This document shows positions 22,597-32,009 of a DNA stretch of 32,567 nt, piece after piece. Position 1 is the first letter of the stretch. Each line of letters opens with the position of its first letter. The position numbers and the translations under genes are program-made. The notes under the pieces are model-generated. The model was given only the letters and a program-made list of their open reading frames with translations, was not told the DNA's origin and did no database searches. This DNA is from an uncultured Eubacteriales bacterium. GTDB taxonomy: Bacteria; Bacillota; Clostridia; Christensenellales; Borkfalkiaceae. The stretch is taken from positions 1-32,567 of the forward strand of contig CACXGN010000004.1 in assembly GCA_902767225.1 (NCBI GenBank). The letters run 5' to 3'.

Positions 22597-22893
22597 TCAA
22601 ACGAAAAAGCAAGGTTTTACGCGACCTTTTTCGTCGAAAGTTACGCCCTCGCTTTCAAGCATTGCCCTTTGCGCGTTTTCTCCGCCGAACACGAAGGCTT
22701 TTGACAATCTTCCGTCTTTAAACACCACTCGGTAACACGGAACTATATTAGGGTCTTTATTTTTATGGAGTGCAAAGCCGACTTGTCTTGACGCCCTTTT
22801 ATTGCCGACGATTTCGGCAATCGTTCCGTATGACGCAACTTTGCCATACGGAATCGATTGAACCGCCTTAAAAACTTTTTCGTTAAAGTTCAT
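22597..22893 (-). CDS. MGMT-family (alkyltransferase-like) DNA-binding protein
   Basis: 98 residues, the C-terminal DNA-binding domain of O6-alkylguanine transferases without the N-terminal domain. YGKVASYGTIA and NKRASRQVGFAL (with the arginine finger) fit the fold. The acceptor motif is PCYRVV (Cys53): the cysteine is kept, but the usual His of PCHRV, which activates it, is Tyr. Either a repair enzyme with altered activation or a lesion-sensing ATL-like protein is possible. The start overlaps the malic-enzyme stop in TAATG. It is the last gene of the long operon. Confidence 0.85.
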   Translation of the reverse strand: MNFNEKVFKAVQSIPYGKVASYGTIAEIVGNKRASRQVGFALHKNKDPNIVPCYRVVFKDGRLSKAFVFGGENAQRAMLESEGVTFDEKGRVKPCFFV

Positions 22894-24074
22894 TATATTC
22901 TGTTAACGCCGCTCTTTATCGCCGCTTCTCTTACCGCAGAGGCAACTGCGCTGCCTACTCTCGGATCGAAGGGTGCGGGGATAATATATTCGGGCTTTAA
23001 CTCTTCGTCGGAAATAAGACCTGCGATTGCTTTTGCCGCAGCGATCTTCATTTCTTCGTTTATGTCTTTTGCCCTAACGTCAAGCGCGCCTCTGAAAATT
23101 CCGGGGAAAGCAAGAACGTTATTTATCTGGTTCGGGAAGTCGCTTCTGCCAGTGCCGACTACCGCCGCGCCCGCTTTAATAGCAAGGTCGGGCATAATTT
23201 CGGGAACGGGGTTTGCCATAGGCATAACGATAGCGCCCTTATTCATGCTCTTGACCATTTCTTCGGTTAAAAGCCCCGGAGAAGAAACGCCGACAAAAAT
23301 ATCCGCGCCTTTAAGTGCGTCTGCAAGGCTACCCTTTTTACCGAGTTTATTTGTAAAATCGGCGATTTCTTCCTTGCTCGGGTTCATACCTTCCGGTCTG
23401 CCCTTATATATAATTCCCTTACGGTCACACATAACGACGTCTTTCGCGCCCATACTTATCATAAGTTTAGCGATAGCGACGCCCGCCGCGCCTGCGCCCG
23501 AAAATACGATACTTACGTCTTCCCACTTTTTACCTACGATTTTAAGTGCGTTTATGCACGCCGCAACGCATACGACCGCCGTGCCGTGCTGATCGTCGTG
23601 GAAAATAGGGATATCGACTTCGGGATCTTCTTTAAGTCTTCTTTCGATTTCAAAACATCTCGGCGCGGAGATATCTTCAAGGTTAACGCCGCCGAAACTA
23701 CCCGCTAAAAGTTTTACGGTTTTTACTATTTCGTCTACGTCTTTGCTCCTGATACAGATCGGAATAGCGTTTACGTTACCGAAAGTTTTAAATAATACGC
23801 ATTTACCTTCCATAACGGGCATACCCGCTTCGGGGCCTATGTCTCCTAGACCTAAAACAGCCGTTCCGTCGGTTATAACGGCGACGGTATTGCCCCTGCC
23901 GGTAAGTTCGAAAGATTTATTGTAATCTTTTTGTATAGCAAGGCAGGGTTCTGCAACGCCCGGCGTATACGCCAAAGACAAGTCTTCTTTATTTTTTACC
24001 GGAACTTTTGAAATTACCTCGATTTTTCCTTTCCATTCGCCGTGAAGACGAAGGGATTCCTTTGCATAGTCCAT
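22893..24074 (-). CDS. Malic enzyme (NAD(P)-dependent malate dehydrogenase, oxaloacetate-decarboxylating)
   Basis: A 393-residue short bacterial malic enzyme that converts malate to pyruvate and CO2. SLAYTPGVAEPCLAI provides the catalytic Tyr, EGKCVLFKTFGNVNAIPICI the conserved core, IPIFHDDQHGTAVV the metal-binding Asp pair, and GAGAAGVAIAKL the dinucleotide loop. There is no phosphotransacetylase-like extension, so it is the ~390-residue type. GGAGG lies 9 nt before the ATG. It lies 20 bp after lysC and overlaps the MGMT-like gene. Cofactor preference cannot be read reliably. Confidence 0.94.
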   Translation of the reverse strand: MDYAKESLRLHGEWKGKIEVISKVPVKNKEDLSLAYTPGVAEPCLAIQKDYNKSFELTGRGNTVAVITDGTAVLGLGDIGPEAGMPVMEGKCVLFKTFGNVNAIPICIRSKDVDEIVKTVKLLAGSFGGVNLEDISAPRCFEIERRLKEDPEVDIPIFHDDQHGTAVVCVAACINALKIVGKKWEDVSIVFSGAGAAGVAIAKLMISMGAKDVVMCDRKGIIYKGRPEGMNPSKEEIADFTNKLGKKGSLADALKGADIFVGVSSPGLLTEEMVKSMNKGAIVMPMANPVPEIMPDLAIKAGAAVVGTGRSDFPNQINNVLAFPGIFRGALDVRAKDINEEMKIAAAKAIAGLISDEELKPEYIIPAPFDPRVGSAVASAVREAAIKSGVNRI

Positions 24075-24094
24075 TTTTATTAGTCCTCCAAATA

Positions 24095-25414
24095 TTATTT
24101 TATAAACGTATTATAGATTGTGGCGATACAGTTTTCGTAATCGGAATTTGCTACGCCGATTATGATATTAAGTTCGCTTGAGCCCTGATCGATCATTCTT
24201 ATATTTATGCCCTTTTCTGCAAGTGCGGTGAATATTTTAGCGGCAGTTCCCGATCTTCTTGCCATGCCGTGCCCTACGGTGGCGATCAGAGAAATATTTT
24301 CTATAACGTGAACATAGTCGGGATTGACGCTTTCTCTTATTTCTGATACTATATCGCTTAAAACTCCGTTTTCAAGCTGACCGGATTCTATTACTACCGA
24401 TAAAGTATCTATACCGGAAGGAACGTGTTCTACGCATATTCCGAAGTGTTCGACGACCGAAAGCACTTTTCTTATAAACCCGACTTCCGAGTTCATAAGC
24501 GATTTTTCAATGAATATAACCGTAAAGTTCTTCTTGCCCGCAATACCGGTTATGACAGAATCGTCCGCCGGATTATACATTTCGCTGGGAACTATCATAG
24601 TGCCGGCGTCTTCGGGCTTAAAGGTATTTTTAATGTTTATCGGGATACGTTCGCGCATTACTGGGAAAATCGCCTCGGAGTGCAGAACGCTTGCGCCCAT
24701 ATACGAAAGTTCGCGAAGTTCTTTATAGGTCAACTGTTTTATAACCTTTGCCTCGGGAACGATTCTCGGGTCGCATACCAAAAATCCGCTTACGTCCGTC
24801 CAGTTCTCGTAAAGATCAGCCTTAACTCCCCTTGCTATAATAGAACCGGTTATATCGCTTCCGCCACGGCTGAAAGTTTTTACGTTGCCGCTCGAATCTT
24901 TTCCGTAAAATCCGGGAACGACAGCATTGTCGTGCCCCTTTATTTTGCTTTTTACTTTATCGTTGGTATAATCTTCGTTTAAATTTCCGTCGCTGTCAAA
25001 ACGTATCATAGACGCGGCGTCAATAAAATCATAACCTAAAAGCGAAGACATTACTATCGCAGAAAGATATTCGCCCCTTGACGCGGCAAAATCCGCGCTC
25101 TTGCTTTCGCAAATCTCTTTTTCGGTCTGATCGAGAACGGCGTTAATATCGATATTAAGTTTTAAGTCTTCTACGATTTTAACAAATCTTTCCCTGATTA
25201 TAGAAAAATTCTTTTCGCACGAACCGGTCTTTAACAACTCGTCGTAACAAGAATATAGCACGTCTGTTATCTTTATGTCAGCCTTATTTCTCTTTCCGGG
25301 TGCCGAAACCACTATAAACTTTCTTGTCTTATCGCTTTCGATTATCTGTTTCACTTTAAGCATAGCGTTTGCGTCCGCCATACTCGTTCCGCCGAATTTA
25401 CATACTTTGATCAT
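24095..25414 (-). CDS. lysC: Aspartate kinase
   Basis: 439 residues. It phosphorylates aspartate, the entry to Lys, Thr, Met and diaminopimelate synthesis. KFGGTSMA is at 6-13. RGEYLSA and SRGGSDITGSIIA form the catalytic and nucleotide sites. The C-terminal third holds two ACT domains (about 295-439) with GIDTLSVVIES and MIDQGSSELNIIIGV, the usual site of feedback inhibition by amino acids. It is a monofunctional enzyme with no homoserine dehydrogenase fusion. AAGGAA precedes the ATG, and the gap to the upstream WbsX gene is 40 bp without a terminator. Confidence 0.95.
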   Translation of the reverse strand: MIKVCKFGGTSMADANAMLKVKQIIESDKTRKFIVVSAPGKRNKADIKITDVLYSCYDELLKTGSCEKNFSIIRERFVKIVEDLKLNIDINAVLDQTEKEICESKSADFAASRGEYLSAIVMSSLLGYDFIDAASMIRFDSDGNLNEDYTNDKVKSKIKGHDNAVVPGFYGKDSSGNVKTFSRGGSDITGSIIARGVKADLYENWTDVSGFLVCDPRIVPEAKVIKQLTYKELRELSYMGASVLHSEAIFPVMRERIPINIKNTFKPEDAGTMIVPSEMYNPADDSVITGIAGKKNFTVIFIEKSLMNSEVGFIRKVLSVVEHFGICVEHVPSGIDTLSVVIESGQLENGVLSDIVSEIRESVNPDYVHVIENISLIATVGHGMARRSGTAAKIFTALAEKGINIRMIDQGSSELNIIIGVANSDYENCIATIYNTFIK

Positions 25415-25454
25415 ATTATTTTTTCCTTCAAGTTAGTATTTTTTGCTTTTTTAA

Positions 25455-26567
25455 TTATTTGTTTTGGCTTTCTTTAACCCTTTTGACCGCCGCCAAATAT
25501 TCCCTGCCGAACGTTTTATCCGGTTCGAGTTTAGCACCTTCGCCCCACTCGTTCCACGCGGTCAAAAAGATATATTCCTTGCCGTTTTCTTTTGAAATGT
25601 CGGCAAGCCTTTTTAAATAGTTTTCAAACTTAGACGGTGTATCACCTTTAACTATGCTTGCGTTTTCGCCGCGGCGCGGAGTATCGTCGTATGAAACGAA
25701 CGCCCCCGATAAAATATCGTCTTTTCCGTATTTTTTCGCACCGCGTAAAATCTTCTTCCAGATTTTATCGTAAGAATAAATTTTGGTTTTGGTTATTCCC
25801 ATCGTTTTGTAAATTTTATTCTTTAATCTGCGGTAAAAAGAGTTCCAGCCCGAAAACTGCGGCTCATAGTTGAACTTTTCAAGTTCGGCGGGGATATTTT
25901 TAAGTTTATCGTGCCTAAAAATTACCCTTATGCCGTTAAACCCGTTTTTAACCGCAAGGTCGTTCCAAAATTCCACCATAGGCAGAAGATCGGAACTGTA
26001 ATTATAAATCAAAAATAACGGTTTATTATCCGGTTTTTCATACCTGCTGTCCTTAAAAAACGGAAGCAACCAGTTGAAATGATTTTCCCACTCTTTTTCG
26101 CCGCCGAGTTCATACGGGATAAGTATTACCGGCCCGTCTTTTTTTTGTTCTTTATCCTGTAACGGTGCCCAGTCGTTGCCGCCGCTGATCTTGCTCCACG
26201 TGCGTTTCCAACTTCCGTTATCCCAAGCGAAAAAGAAAGGCAGATCGAGTTCGCGATTGTTTAATATTATTTCCGCCGGCTTTGTAAGTAAATTCTTTTC
26301 GTCGTTAAACCAGTAGTGATAAATACCGAAACCGTCAATACCGTATTCTTTTGCGAGCGATACTTGCCAAGCGACGTCTTCCTTTTTTGAAAGATCGTAG
26401 TAGTATCCGCTTTCTGGCTCTCTCGGTTCGATATGTCCTTTATATAACGGCGAAGCCTTTTTAACGCCCACCCAGTCGGTAAACCCTTCGCCCCAAAACT
26501 CGGAGTTTTCGGGTATCTCGTGATACTGCGGCAGATACATTGCAAAGATTTTCGTTCGGTCGGTCAT
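25455..26567 (-). CDS. WbsX-type glycan enzyme (GH99-like / Glyco_tran_WbsX)
   Basis: 370 residues. FAMYLPQYHEIPENSEFWGEGFTDW at the N terminus, YGIDGFGIYHYWFNDEKNLL, FFFAWDNGSW and the C-terminal LTAWNEWGEGAKLEPD are hallmarks of the WbsX family, found in O-antigen and cell-wall polysaccharide loci and related in fold to GH99 glycosidases. Whether it transfers or hydrolyses sugars is not settled for the family. It is coupled to DUF1015 by ATGA and is the only glycan gene in this otherwise housekeeping operon. Confidence 0.85.
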   Translation of the reverse strand: MTDRTKIFAMYLPQYHEIPENSEFWGEGFTDWVGVKKASPLYKGHIEPREPESGYYYDLSKKEDVAWQVSLAKEYGIDGFGIYHYWFNDEKNLLTKPAEIILNNRELDLPFFFAWDNGSWKRTWSKISGGNDWAPLQDKEQKKDGPVILIPYELGGEKEWENHFNWLLPFFKDSRYEKPDNKPLFLIYNYSSDLLPMVEFWNDLAVKNGFNGIRVIFRHDKLKNIPAELEKFNYEPQFSGWNSFYRRLKNKIYKTMGITKTKIYSYDKIWKKILRGAKKYGKDDILSGAFVSYDDTPRRGENASIVKGDTPSKFENYLKRLADISKENGKEYIFLTAWNEWGEGAKLEPDKTFGREYLAAVKRVKESQNK

Positions 26568-27790
26568 CTTATTTTTCTTCCTTCGAGATAATATCTTTTT
26601 TCAATACCTTCGCCCATAGAAAAAGTCTTTTTGGGGAAAGGACCGTTATTCACTACGTATTTGAATAAATCTTCTTTTTGTATCTTGTTAAAGATTATAC
26701 CTACCGAATCGGGAGTATTATCCACAAGTTCTTTAAGATTGCTTTCTCCGTGGATATAATCCACTTCCCCGCCGTTTTCGCTTATATATTTCTTTATATA
26801 CTCGTCCGCAGACTTTATGCCGGACGGAATATCGAGTGCGCCTAAAACGTTCTTTAATTCGCCAGAATAGATAGCGGCGTTTCCGATATCTAACCCGTTT
26901 AGCCCTTTAATGAACTTTTCTTTATTGACCCCCTTAACGAAACGGAATATCGGCTCGAAATAAATACCTTCGTCGTAAATATTGTTGAACTCGCAGAGTG
27001 CGTATCTTGCGGGGTGGTTTAATTTTTCTTCTTCCGAAAGGTTTTCTGTTACCTTTTCAAAGTGGCGCTTGGCTGTTGCAAGCGAGTGATTTCCGTCGCC
27101 CACGGCAAACAGGAACTTATCGTCTTTACCGTATTTTTTTATAAGCCTTTCACTATCTAAAAGCGCGGCGAACTTCTTTTCGATAAGATCGCAGTCCGAA
27201 ATAAAATATCCTTCCACTCTGCCGCCGCCCATGTTCAGCGTAAAGTCGTAAAGCTTTTCAAATTCATTTCTTCTTGCGTAAAGTTCTTCGTTTATCTCTC
27301 TTTTTTCGTCGTCGAAAAGCACCATAATGTGCGGGAACTCTACGTCGGCGTCTTTTCTGATTTTAAGGCGCGGGGGTATCCTTTCTTCTATCGTTCCTTC
27401 GGTCGCACGGACTTGCGGCGTCGCCCCAGCCATAAAATCGTATCTGGTCAAATCGATCGCGCCGATAAGTCCTATCCTTCTTTTAACGAAAGGCGTGGTC
27501 CTTACGGTAAGAATATATCCTTTCGGCAAGGTTTTGAATATCCCGTTTTTCTCGTATTCTTTTATATTCTCGTTTATTCTCTTTATTCTGCCGTCCGGAT
27601 CGTCCGCAAGGTAAATTTCCGGAAAGATCAGATCGAGCGTGGTAGGCTTTCCCTTTACTTCGCTTTCAAGTTTTTTCCAGTAATTTATTTCGCTTGTAAA
27701 CTGATCGCACGCAATGCACGCCCAAGCCGTCATATCCGAAGTATCGGGCAAAATAATTTCGGCAGGCTTAATAGCAATATCTTTCATCAT
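26564..27790 (-). CDS. DUF1015 family protein
   Basis: About 408 residues from ATG 27790. The open frame reaches 27859, but that extension overlaps the microprotein in another frame. The start sits in ATGATG overlapping the microprotein stop, which indicates coupling. DUF1015 hallmarks are present: the opening IKPAEIILPD, the CDQFTSE region, LTRYDF with ATEGTI, MVLFDD, the GDGNHSLATAK motif near residue 240, and the C-terminal FPKKTFSMGEGIEKRYYLEGR. The function of the family is not established. It is soluble and normal in length. Confidence 0.88.
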   Translation of the reverse strand: MMKDIAIKPAEIILPDTSDMTAWACIACDQFTSEINYWKKLESEVKGKPTTLDLIFPEIYLADDPDGRIKRINENIKEYEKNGIFKTLPKGYILTVRTTPFVKRRIGLIGAIDLTRYDFMAGATPQVRATEGTIEERIPPRLKIRKDADVEFPHIMVLFDDEKREINEELYARRNEFEKLYDFTLNMGGGRVEGYFISDCDLIEKKFAALLDSERLIKKYGKDDKFLFAVGDGNHSLATAKRHFEKVTENLSEEEKLNHPARYALCEFNNIYDEGIYFEPIFRFVKGVNKEKFIKGLNGLDIGNAAIYSGELKNVLGALDIPSGIKSADEYIKKYISENGGEVDYIHGESNLKELVDNTPDSVGIIFNKIQKEDLFKYVVNNGPFPKKTFSMGEGIEKRYYLEGRKIR

Positions 27791-27909
27791 AAATTTACTA
27801 CCAGAATAGTTAAAATCGCAAGAGCAATTGAACCCGCTACCGCAAAAACTTTGCTCCAAACGTTTTTCTTTTCGGTGTTTTCGGGTCTTCTATATTCTTT
27901 ATCTTCCAT
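27787..27909 (-). CDS. 40-residue single-span membrane microprotein
   Basis: ATG 27909 has AGGAGA 6 nt upstream, embedded in the end of cdaA, whose stop is 3 bp away. The product begins MEDKEYRRPENTEKKN, a charged cytoplasmic head, followed by WSKVFAVAGSIALAILTILV, one membrane segment, and ends VVNL*. Its stop overlaps the DUF1015 start as ATGA. The tight coupling on both sides, the good ribosome site and the clean amphipathic-to-hydrophobic design support a real gene. No family is recognised. Its position suggests a partner of CdaA, but that is inference. Confidence 0.68.
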   Translation of the reverse strand: MEDKEYRRPENTEKKNVWSKVFAVAGSIALAILTILVVNL

Positions 27910-27912
27910 AAC

Positions 27913-28740
27913 TTATCTCCTGCTTTCTACGTCCTGCCAAAAATACTTGGTCAGAACTCTTTTTAAAATCTCGCTATCGGCATATCTTTGAATTTTGCCT
28001 GCGCGAGCAACGGTGATTATTCCCGTTTCTTCCGAAACGATAAGCGATATAACGTCTATATTTTCGGTAACGCCGAGCCCCGCGCGGTGTCTCGTTCCCA
28101 AATCTTTCGGAATTCTGTCCACCTGTTGTGAAAGCGGCAAAAAGCAACCTGCCGCAACAATCTTCGTTCCGTCGATTATCATTGCTCCGTCGTGCAAAGG
28201 GGTTTTCGGGAAGAATACGCTTTCGATAAGCGCGCTTGAAATATCGCTGTCAAGCTTAACGCCGCTGTCTAAAATCTGCGGCGGAATATTTCCGTTCGCC
28301 AAAACGATTATCGCGCCAACGTCGTTTTTACTCATATCTTGAAGCGCCTTTATAATTTCGGCGATACAGTTTTCAATCTTTTCTTCGTCGAACACCACGG
28401 TTCCGTGTTTTATGTCAGACGGCTTATTGACGTGTTTTTTCCATATGCTGCGTTTAAGTTCGACGGAGTATAGCACGACTATAACGATAAACAGTATCAT
28501 CGGAACGAAAATATACAGTCCGCTTTCTATATCGTCATTAAACATAAAGAGTAATCCGGATATAACCATTATAACCGCGGCGACGTAAACAAAGCGCCGC
28601 GAATTGTTTTTAAGCAAAAATCTGATGATCATATAATAAGCCAAAGCGAGCACGGCTATCGATAAAACGATTATTATTGCAAACCCGACGTTGCCGGTAA
28701 ACTTCGCCCAAAAATCCGCAAGTCTTTTACCTAATTCCAT
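27913..28740 (-). CDS. cdaA: Membrane diadenylate cyclase CdaA
   Basis: 275 residues. It makes c-di-AMP from two ATP at the membrane. Three N-terminal membrane segments (about 17-43, 48-66 and 76-92) precede the DAC (DisA_N) domain. The catalytic motifs DGA (184-186, in PLHDGAMII) and GTRHR (215-219) are intact. In most Bacillota cdaA is followed by cdaR (YbbR) and glmM; here the microprotein and DUF1015 follow instead. It lies 10 bp after holA in the same operon. Confidence 0.95.
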   Translation of the reverse strand: MELGKRLADFWAKFTGNVGFAIIIVLSIAVLALAYYMIIRFLLKNNSRRFVYVAAVIMVISGLLFMFNDDIESGLYIFVPMILFIVIVVLYSVELKRSIWKKHVNKPSDIKHGTVVFDEEKIENCIAEIIKALQDMSKNDVGAIIVLANGNIPPQILDSGVKLDSDISSALIESVFFPKTPLHDGAMIIDGTKIVAAGCFLPLSQQVDRIPKDLGTRHRAGLGVTENIDVISLIVSEETGIITVARAGKIQRYADSEILKRVLTKYFWQDVESRR

Positions 28741-28750
28741 ATCTCCTCCT

Positions 28751-29713
28751 TTATCCTACCATTATTCTAAACAGAGTGGTATAAAACGCGTTGTCTATAT
28801 CCGTCTTCCCGCGCTTAAAGTTATAATCCGCGTCCGATAAAAGATCCACGGCGGCTTTAAGCGATTTTACCTTAAAAAGCTTTGCCTGTTCTTTCGCTAT
28901 CTTCACGGGGTATTCCGAAGTTTCCAAAAGATTTGCAAGTTCGGTAACGGTCTTGTCCGAAATCGCAACGTGCAAAAGTCTTCTGAAATAGTTATATACG
29001 CTTACCAAAAGCCTTTGCGGAGTTTCGCCGCCTTCGGTTAATTCGCCGAGTATTTTTAGCGCAAGGTCGAAATTCTTTCTCCCGATAGCGTCTGTCATCT
29101 TGTAAATTTTGCTTTCCCCGTCCCTATATACTAATTCTTCGACGTCTTTTTTATTTATAACTCCGTCTTTTATCGCGTAGCTTATAAGCTTATCCGTTTC
29201 CACCGAGATACGCGTCATATCGTATTGACAGAACTCACCGAGAAGCGCCGCCGTTTCGCCGTCGATATCAACGCCGGCCTTTTGGCACTCTATCTTAATA
29301 TATTTCACAACGTCGCCCTTTTCGGCCTTTTTGCAATCCACGGTAGTGACCGACGGGAATTTTTTAAGCGGTTCGCACTTTTCCGAGTTTAATATTACGA
29401 GTATTCCGCTGTTTGACGGATTGTCGAAAAAATCTTTAACTTCGCCCGATTTCAATTCCTTTTTGGGGTAAAATTCCTTGACTACCGTTATTCGCTTTTC
29501 GCTTAAAAACGGGAACTGGTTGCAAGACGCTATCACTTCGGAAATATCCGCGCCTTCGTCAAACTCCGCATAGTTTAACGACGGTTCGGATAAATATCTA
29601 TCCGTAAGCAATTTAAGAGCGCGCTTAAAATAGAATTTTTCTTCCCCTTCAAACAGATATATGGGAGAGCATTCGCCACTCTCCGTATTCCTTTTGAAAT
29701 CAACGAAATTCAT
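28751..29713 (-). CDS. holA: DNA polymerase III subunit delta
   Basis: About 320 residues. It is the clamp-loader subunit that opens the sliding clamp. PIYLFEGEEKFYFKRAL at the N terminus, the IVVLNSEKCEPLKKF segment, DMTRISVETDKLISYA and the C-terminal collar domain match HolA. The open frame begins at 29740, but ATG 29713 (Met10) has GGAG 6 nt ahead and gives the canonical start MNFVDFKR. As usual in Bacillota it follows comEC. Confidence 0.9.
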   Translation of the reverse strand: MNFVDFKRNTESGECSPIYLFEGEEKFYFKRALKLLTDRYLSEPSLNYAEFDEGADISEVIASCNQFPFLSEKRITVVKEFYPKKELKSGEVKDFFDNPSNSGILVILNSEKCEPLKKFPSVTTVDCKKAEKGDVVKYIKIECQKAGVDIDGETAALLGEFCQYDMTRISVETDKLISYAIKDGVINKKDVEELVYRDGESKIYKMTDAIGRKNFDLALKILGELTEGGETPQRLLVSVYNYFRRLLHVAISDKTVTELANLLETSEYPVKIAKEQAKLFKVKSLKAAVDLLSDADYNFKRGKTDIDNAFYTTLFRIMVG

Positions 29714-29794
29714 ATTTTCTCCGATAGAATATTTTAACATTATTTGCGCTTTATTGCAAGCGTATTAAAGGTATTAAATGTATTCTAAACCACT

Positions 29795-31939
29795 TTAAGC
29801 AAGCCTATATGTAAACGCGCCTTTACTTTCTCCGTCTGAAAAGATATTGCTTTTACGGTAAGTTATAAGTTTTTTAGGATTATACGCTTTATATATCTGT
29901 TCGGCGTAATTCCCGCAGATTATAACGTCTGCGCCCGTTATGTTTAACCTGTTCACGCTGTCAAACGAGTCAGAAAAATAGGACGAAATATAAACGTTTT
30001 TCTTATGCGTATTGATTTTTGCGATAAATCCGTCGAACATAAATTCCATGCCGAAATCTTTAACGGCAAAACCGTCGCCCACTTCAAGACAAATTGCTTT
30101 TATATCCGGAAAACTTTTTGAAATCACTTGCGGCGGTATATCTACTTTTTCGGGATAAATAAGGTTTTCAAAATTAAGCACGGTGTGAATTCTTGAAACC
30201 ATATGCAAAGCGTCGTTCCCTTTTGTGCTGTTTAGAATAAATAGAGCGTCTACTTTCGCCTTTGCGCCCGTGGGAAAAAGTCTTCTTATGGGAGACACGG
30301 AAAACGCACCCGTGCCCGCGCATACGAATATAGCGTCGTATGATTTTGTGTCTATCATAGTTACGCTAAGCCCGCTGCCGCCTATAACTTTTAATTTAAT
30401 GTTCTCGGAATCTTTAAGGCTATGCGTTGTAGTTCCCAAAACGGCAGTAAAAAGCAAAAACGACGCGGTAATAACCGTCGTTATTCTCTTTACGTTCAAA
30501 AGCCCCGAACAGATAAAGAGCGCGGCATAATAAAAAATCGCATATGCGCCCAAAGTAAATCCACCTATCAAAAAGGGCTCGTAACTAACCGAAGTGAAAA
30601 TAAGGTTTGAGAATTTAAAAACGTAATTATGAACGAATAAAAATACGGTAGGCGAAAAGATCCCGCCTAAAATTACGCAAAGGATAAGCGAAATAAATAT
30701 AACGCCCACTATCGGAACAAAAATAAGGTTGGCAAATATCGCAAAAAAAGATACTTTTCCAAAAGCATAAAGGCAGATAGGAAAACTTACGATCTGTGCC
30801 GATAAAACTGCGCCTAACCCCGAGGATAACTTTTTAGGCAGAAAACCGAATATTTTGGAAATCGGTCTCGATAAAAGAATTATACCTAAAACCACGGCGA
30901 AAGAAAGTTGAAATCCCACACATAAAAGTTGCGTGGGAAAGATAAACAAAATAAAGGCGGCGGCAAGCGATAAAGAAGATAACACGTCGTATGCGTTGCC
31001 CGTCATAAAAGACAGCATAAACACCATAGACATAACCGCGGCGCGAATAGAAGATACGGTGAACCCGCAGATCCCCGAATATCCGAAAAGAAGTATTGCG
31101 GATATAATATACGTTAACCACTTTAAGCGCTTTTGCCGTTTAAGAAAAAAGCCTATCACGGTAGCGATAAAACCTATATGAAGCCCCGATACGGCGAATA
31201 CGTGCGCAACGCCCGCGTCACGGTAAGATGTAAGCACTTCTTCGTCCATAAAATCCGAATTGCCGCAAAGAAGAGCGTAGGCAACCCCGAACTCGTCTTT
31301 ATTAAGCCCGCGTGAAAGAACGCTTTTGATCGCAAGATTTATCTTTTCAAAAATCGTAGTCCTATTCCCCGTAACGGTTATTTCTTCGTCGTTTAATATG
31401 GCAAAGTATTTTACGCCCGAAGCGATCGCTCCGGAAGAAAACCTGCCGTCATAAACTACCGTTCTTTCTCTTATTCCCGCCGTAAAGTTTAAAATATCGC
31501 CTATTTCAAACTCCGTGCTTCCGTATGAATAAACGCATAGATCATACCCTGCTTTTCCGTTCACCGCACCCGAAACTTCAACCTCGTCAAGCACCAAAGA
31601 ATATCCGCCGGAAATAGCGGCTACGCTTTTAACTCTTCCGTTTACCGAAAGCGTCATTTCGTCTAACGTGGCGTTTTCATAGCGTGATACTTGAACGGAA
31701 AAAATTACCGCGGAAATTGAAGATAAAACCGTTATGATAATAATAAAAAATACGGTGACTTTCAGTTTCCCGTTTTTAGCACCGTAAATTATACCTAAAA
31801 TTATAGAAAATAAAAATAGCGCGGATATAATTATCCCAGCTGCAATAATACCTGTTATAAAAAAATAAACCGAAGCGATCCCGCAAGCAAGCCCCGCCGC
31901 AAGAAAAGTTATCGGCCTGAAATTTATAAACTTTTTCAT
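29795..31939 (-). CDS. comEC: ComEC/Rec2-family DNA uptake channel protein
   Basis: About 714 residues from ATG 31939. The frame opens at a TTG at 31990, but Met18 gives the typical MKKFINFRP start. The N-terminal two membrane helices and the soluble OB-like domain are followed by the Competence domain with the signature RDAGVAHVFAVSGLHIGFIA, many membrane segments (about 235-500) and a C-terminal metallo-beta-lactamase-like domain (about 530-714). That last domain lacks HxHxDH: the corresponding stretch reads LFILNSTKGNDALHM. It should form the channel for ssDNA import, but nuclease activity is doubtful. No other competence gene is in the window. Confidence 0.87.
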   Translation of the reverse strand: MKKFINFRPITFLAAGLACGIASVYFFITGIIAAGIIISALFLFSIILGIIYGAKNGKLKVTVFFIIIITVLSSISAVIFSVQVSRYENATLDEMTLSVNGRVKSVAAISGGYSLVLDEVEVSGAVNGKAGYDLCVYSYGSTEFEIGDILNFTAGIRERTVVYDGRFSSGAIASGVKYFAILNDEEITVTGNRTTIFEKINLAIKSVLSRGLNKDEFGVAYALLCGNSDFMDEEVLTSYRDAGVAHVFAVSGLHIGFIATVIGFFLKRQKRLKWLTYIISAILLFGYSGICGFTVSSIRAAVMSMVFMLSFMTGNAYDVLSSLSLAAAFILFIFPTQLLCVGFQLSFAVVLGIILLSRPISKIFGFLPKKLSSGLGAVLSAQIVSFPICLYAFGKVSFFAIFANLIFVPIVGVIFISLILCVILGGIFSPTVFLFVHNYVFKFSNLIFTSVSYEPFLIGGFTLGAYAIFYYAALFICSGLLNVKRITTVITASFLLFTAVLGTTTHSLKDSENIKLKVIGGSGLSVTMIDTKSYDAIFVCAGTGAFSVSPIRRLFPTGAKAKVDALFILNSTKGNDALHMVSRIHTVLNFENLIYPEKVDIPPQVISKSFPDIKAICLEVGDGFAVKDFGMEFMFDGFIAKINTHKKNVYISSYFSDSFDSVNRLNITGADVIICGNYAEQIYKAYNPKKLITYRKSNIFSDGESKGAFTYRLA

Positions 31940-32009
31940 AGGTAAATCTTTACTTAATAAAAGTTTACGGCAATTTGCGTTTTTTGTCAACGTAAAACTT
32001 ATATTTCGC

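Noticed and set aside
22858..23592. A 244-codon rightward frame
   Set aside because: It is the antisense shadow of the malic enzyme, which has family motifs and a good ribosome site.
27791..27859. N-terminal extension of the DUF1015 protein (Cys/Ser-rich)
   Set aside because: It is the out-of-frame reading of the membrane microprotein gene.
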